From positions 124,001 through 188,000 of the forward strand of contig NZ_JAFLNF010000007.1 in assembly GCF_017313085.1 (NCBI RefSeq): DNA of 64,000 bases. The letters are read 5' to 3'. Positions 63,456 through 64,000 of this stretch are shown here, piece by piece (the first letter of the stretch is position 1; each line of letters begins with the position of its first letter). A program made the translations under genes and the position numbers. The DNA comes from Roseibium limicola (GTDB taxonomy: Bacteria > Pseudomonadota > Alphaproteobacteria > Rhizobiales > Stappiaceae). The notes under the pieces are model-generated. The model ran no database searches and was not told the origin of the DNA. It saw only the letters and a list, made by a program, of their open reading frames with translations.

Positions 63456-64000
63456 TCAAGGCACCAGCTTGTATCCACCGGCTTCCGTCACCAACAGCTC
63501 GGCGTTGGACGGATCTCGTTCAATCTTCTGCCGCAAGCGATAGATATGCGTTTCCAGCGTATGTGTGGTCACGCCGGAATTGTAGCCCCAAACCTCGTGC
63601 AACAGAATATCGCGCGTCACAGGCTTTTCACCAGCGCGATACAGGAACTTCAGGATCGAGGTTTCCTTTTCCGTCAGCCGGACCTTGCCGCCATCATCGT
63701 CCTGCATGAGCTTGGCCGCCGGACGAAACGAAAACCGTCCGATAGCGAAGGTCGCGTCTTCGCTCTGCTCGTGTTGACGCAGGTGTGCCCGAATGCGGGC
63801 CAGCAAAACGGCGAACTTGAACGGCTTGGTAACGTAATCATTGGCGCCGGCTTCCAGGCCAAGGATCGTGTCGCTGTCGCCGTCATGCCCCGTCAGCATG
63901 ATGACCGGAGCCTTGAAGTCGTTCTTGCGCAGAAGCTTGACCGCTTCCCGGCCATCAATATCCGGCAGGCCGACATCCATCAAAAGCAGGTCCACATGTT
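63456..64000 (-). CDS. OmpR-family response regulator, partial at the right edge
   Basis: About 180 codons visible; the N-terminus lies beyond the window. The receiver domain retains the phospho-acceptor Asp in LLLMDVGLPDIDG, the Thr in VIMLTGHDGD and the Lys in DYVTKPFKFAVL. The winged-helix effector domain reads VRLTEKETSILKFLYRAGEK, DILLHEVWGYNSGVTTHTLE and THIYRLRQKIERDPSN, typical of OmpR/PhoB. No histidine kinase is visible here, so the stimulus is unknown. Confidence 0.93.
   Translation of the reverse strand, partial: HVDLLLMDVGLPDIDGREAVKLLRKNDFKAPVIMLTGHDGDSDTILGLEAGANDYVTKPFKFAVLLARIRAHLRQHEQSEDATFAIGRFSFRPAAKLMQDDDGGKVRLTEKETSILKFLYRAGEKPVTRDILLHEVWGYNSGVTTHTLETHIYRLRQKIERDPSNAELLVTEAGGYKLVP

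Overview
The window looks like a chromosome segment of an alphaproteobacterium of the Hyphomicrobiales, most likely a marine Stappiaceae (Roseibium/Labrenzia-like). The inference rests on the gene order Suv3-like helicase, S4 protein, FdxA, CarD, RpoH2, and on the 1600-residue NAD-glutamate dehydrogenase, the TTG-started pyruvate carboxylase, ArgC, LeuD and PurH. All identifications come from reading the sequence; no database search was run.

Layout. (1) 1-4017: end of a type I-C CRISPR-Cas operon on the minus strand (cas3, cas5c, cas8c; cas8c runs off the left edge). (2) About 4498-33148: a 28.6-kb element integrated in tRNA-Arg(CCT). The intact tRNA is at 33099-33175. A 52-bp copy of its 3' half (one mismatch) lies at 4498-4549, next to a tyrosine integrase. 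Both ends carry tandem GTGGCCTGA boxes spaced exactly 11 bp, read here as integrase arm sites. (3) 33362 to the right edge: core housekeeping genes.

Inside the element, three modules lie between the integrase and decayed phage genes. The first is an EcoRII-type restriction-modification set (REase, Vsr, Dcm) at 6223-9029. The second is a truncated OLD-family ATPase at 9148-10143. The third is a 15-kb divergent cluster at 10673-25803: SNF2-like helicase and a ~985-residue protein of unknown family on the minus strand, then UvrD-like helicase, DrmA-like helicase, DrmB-like DUF1998 protein and NERD-nuclease/UvrD fusion on the plus strand. DrmA and DrmB are the core of DISARM, but the usual PLD nuclease DrmC and a cluster-borne methylase are missing, while a NERD nuclease, a UvrD helicase and the unknown protein are present. 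This is the best candidate for an undescribed or poorly described defence system in the window.

From 25930 to 33066 the element is a wrecked prophage: IS6-type transposase remnant fused to a portal-protein tail, frameshifted prohead-protease start fused to a frameshifted lysozyme end, Rz, broken Rz1, an orphan cytosine methyltransferase and several small unknown genes, including a strongly acidic 105-residue protein. A short motif, ATGTTTACA or its complement, recurs in the intergenic regions of the element.

The right half is ordinary core genome: SNase-like protein and M48 protease, RpoH2, CarD, ferredoxin, S4 protein, RNA helicase, pyruvate carboxylase, SDHAF4-like protein, HtpX, RsmB, heparinase II/III-family protein, PurH, an MFS transporter, NAD-GDH, ArgC, LeuD, an MsrQ-like membrane protein, a cyclic-nucleotide-binding protein and a partial OmpR-type response regulator.
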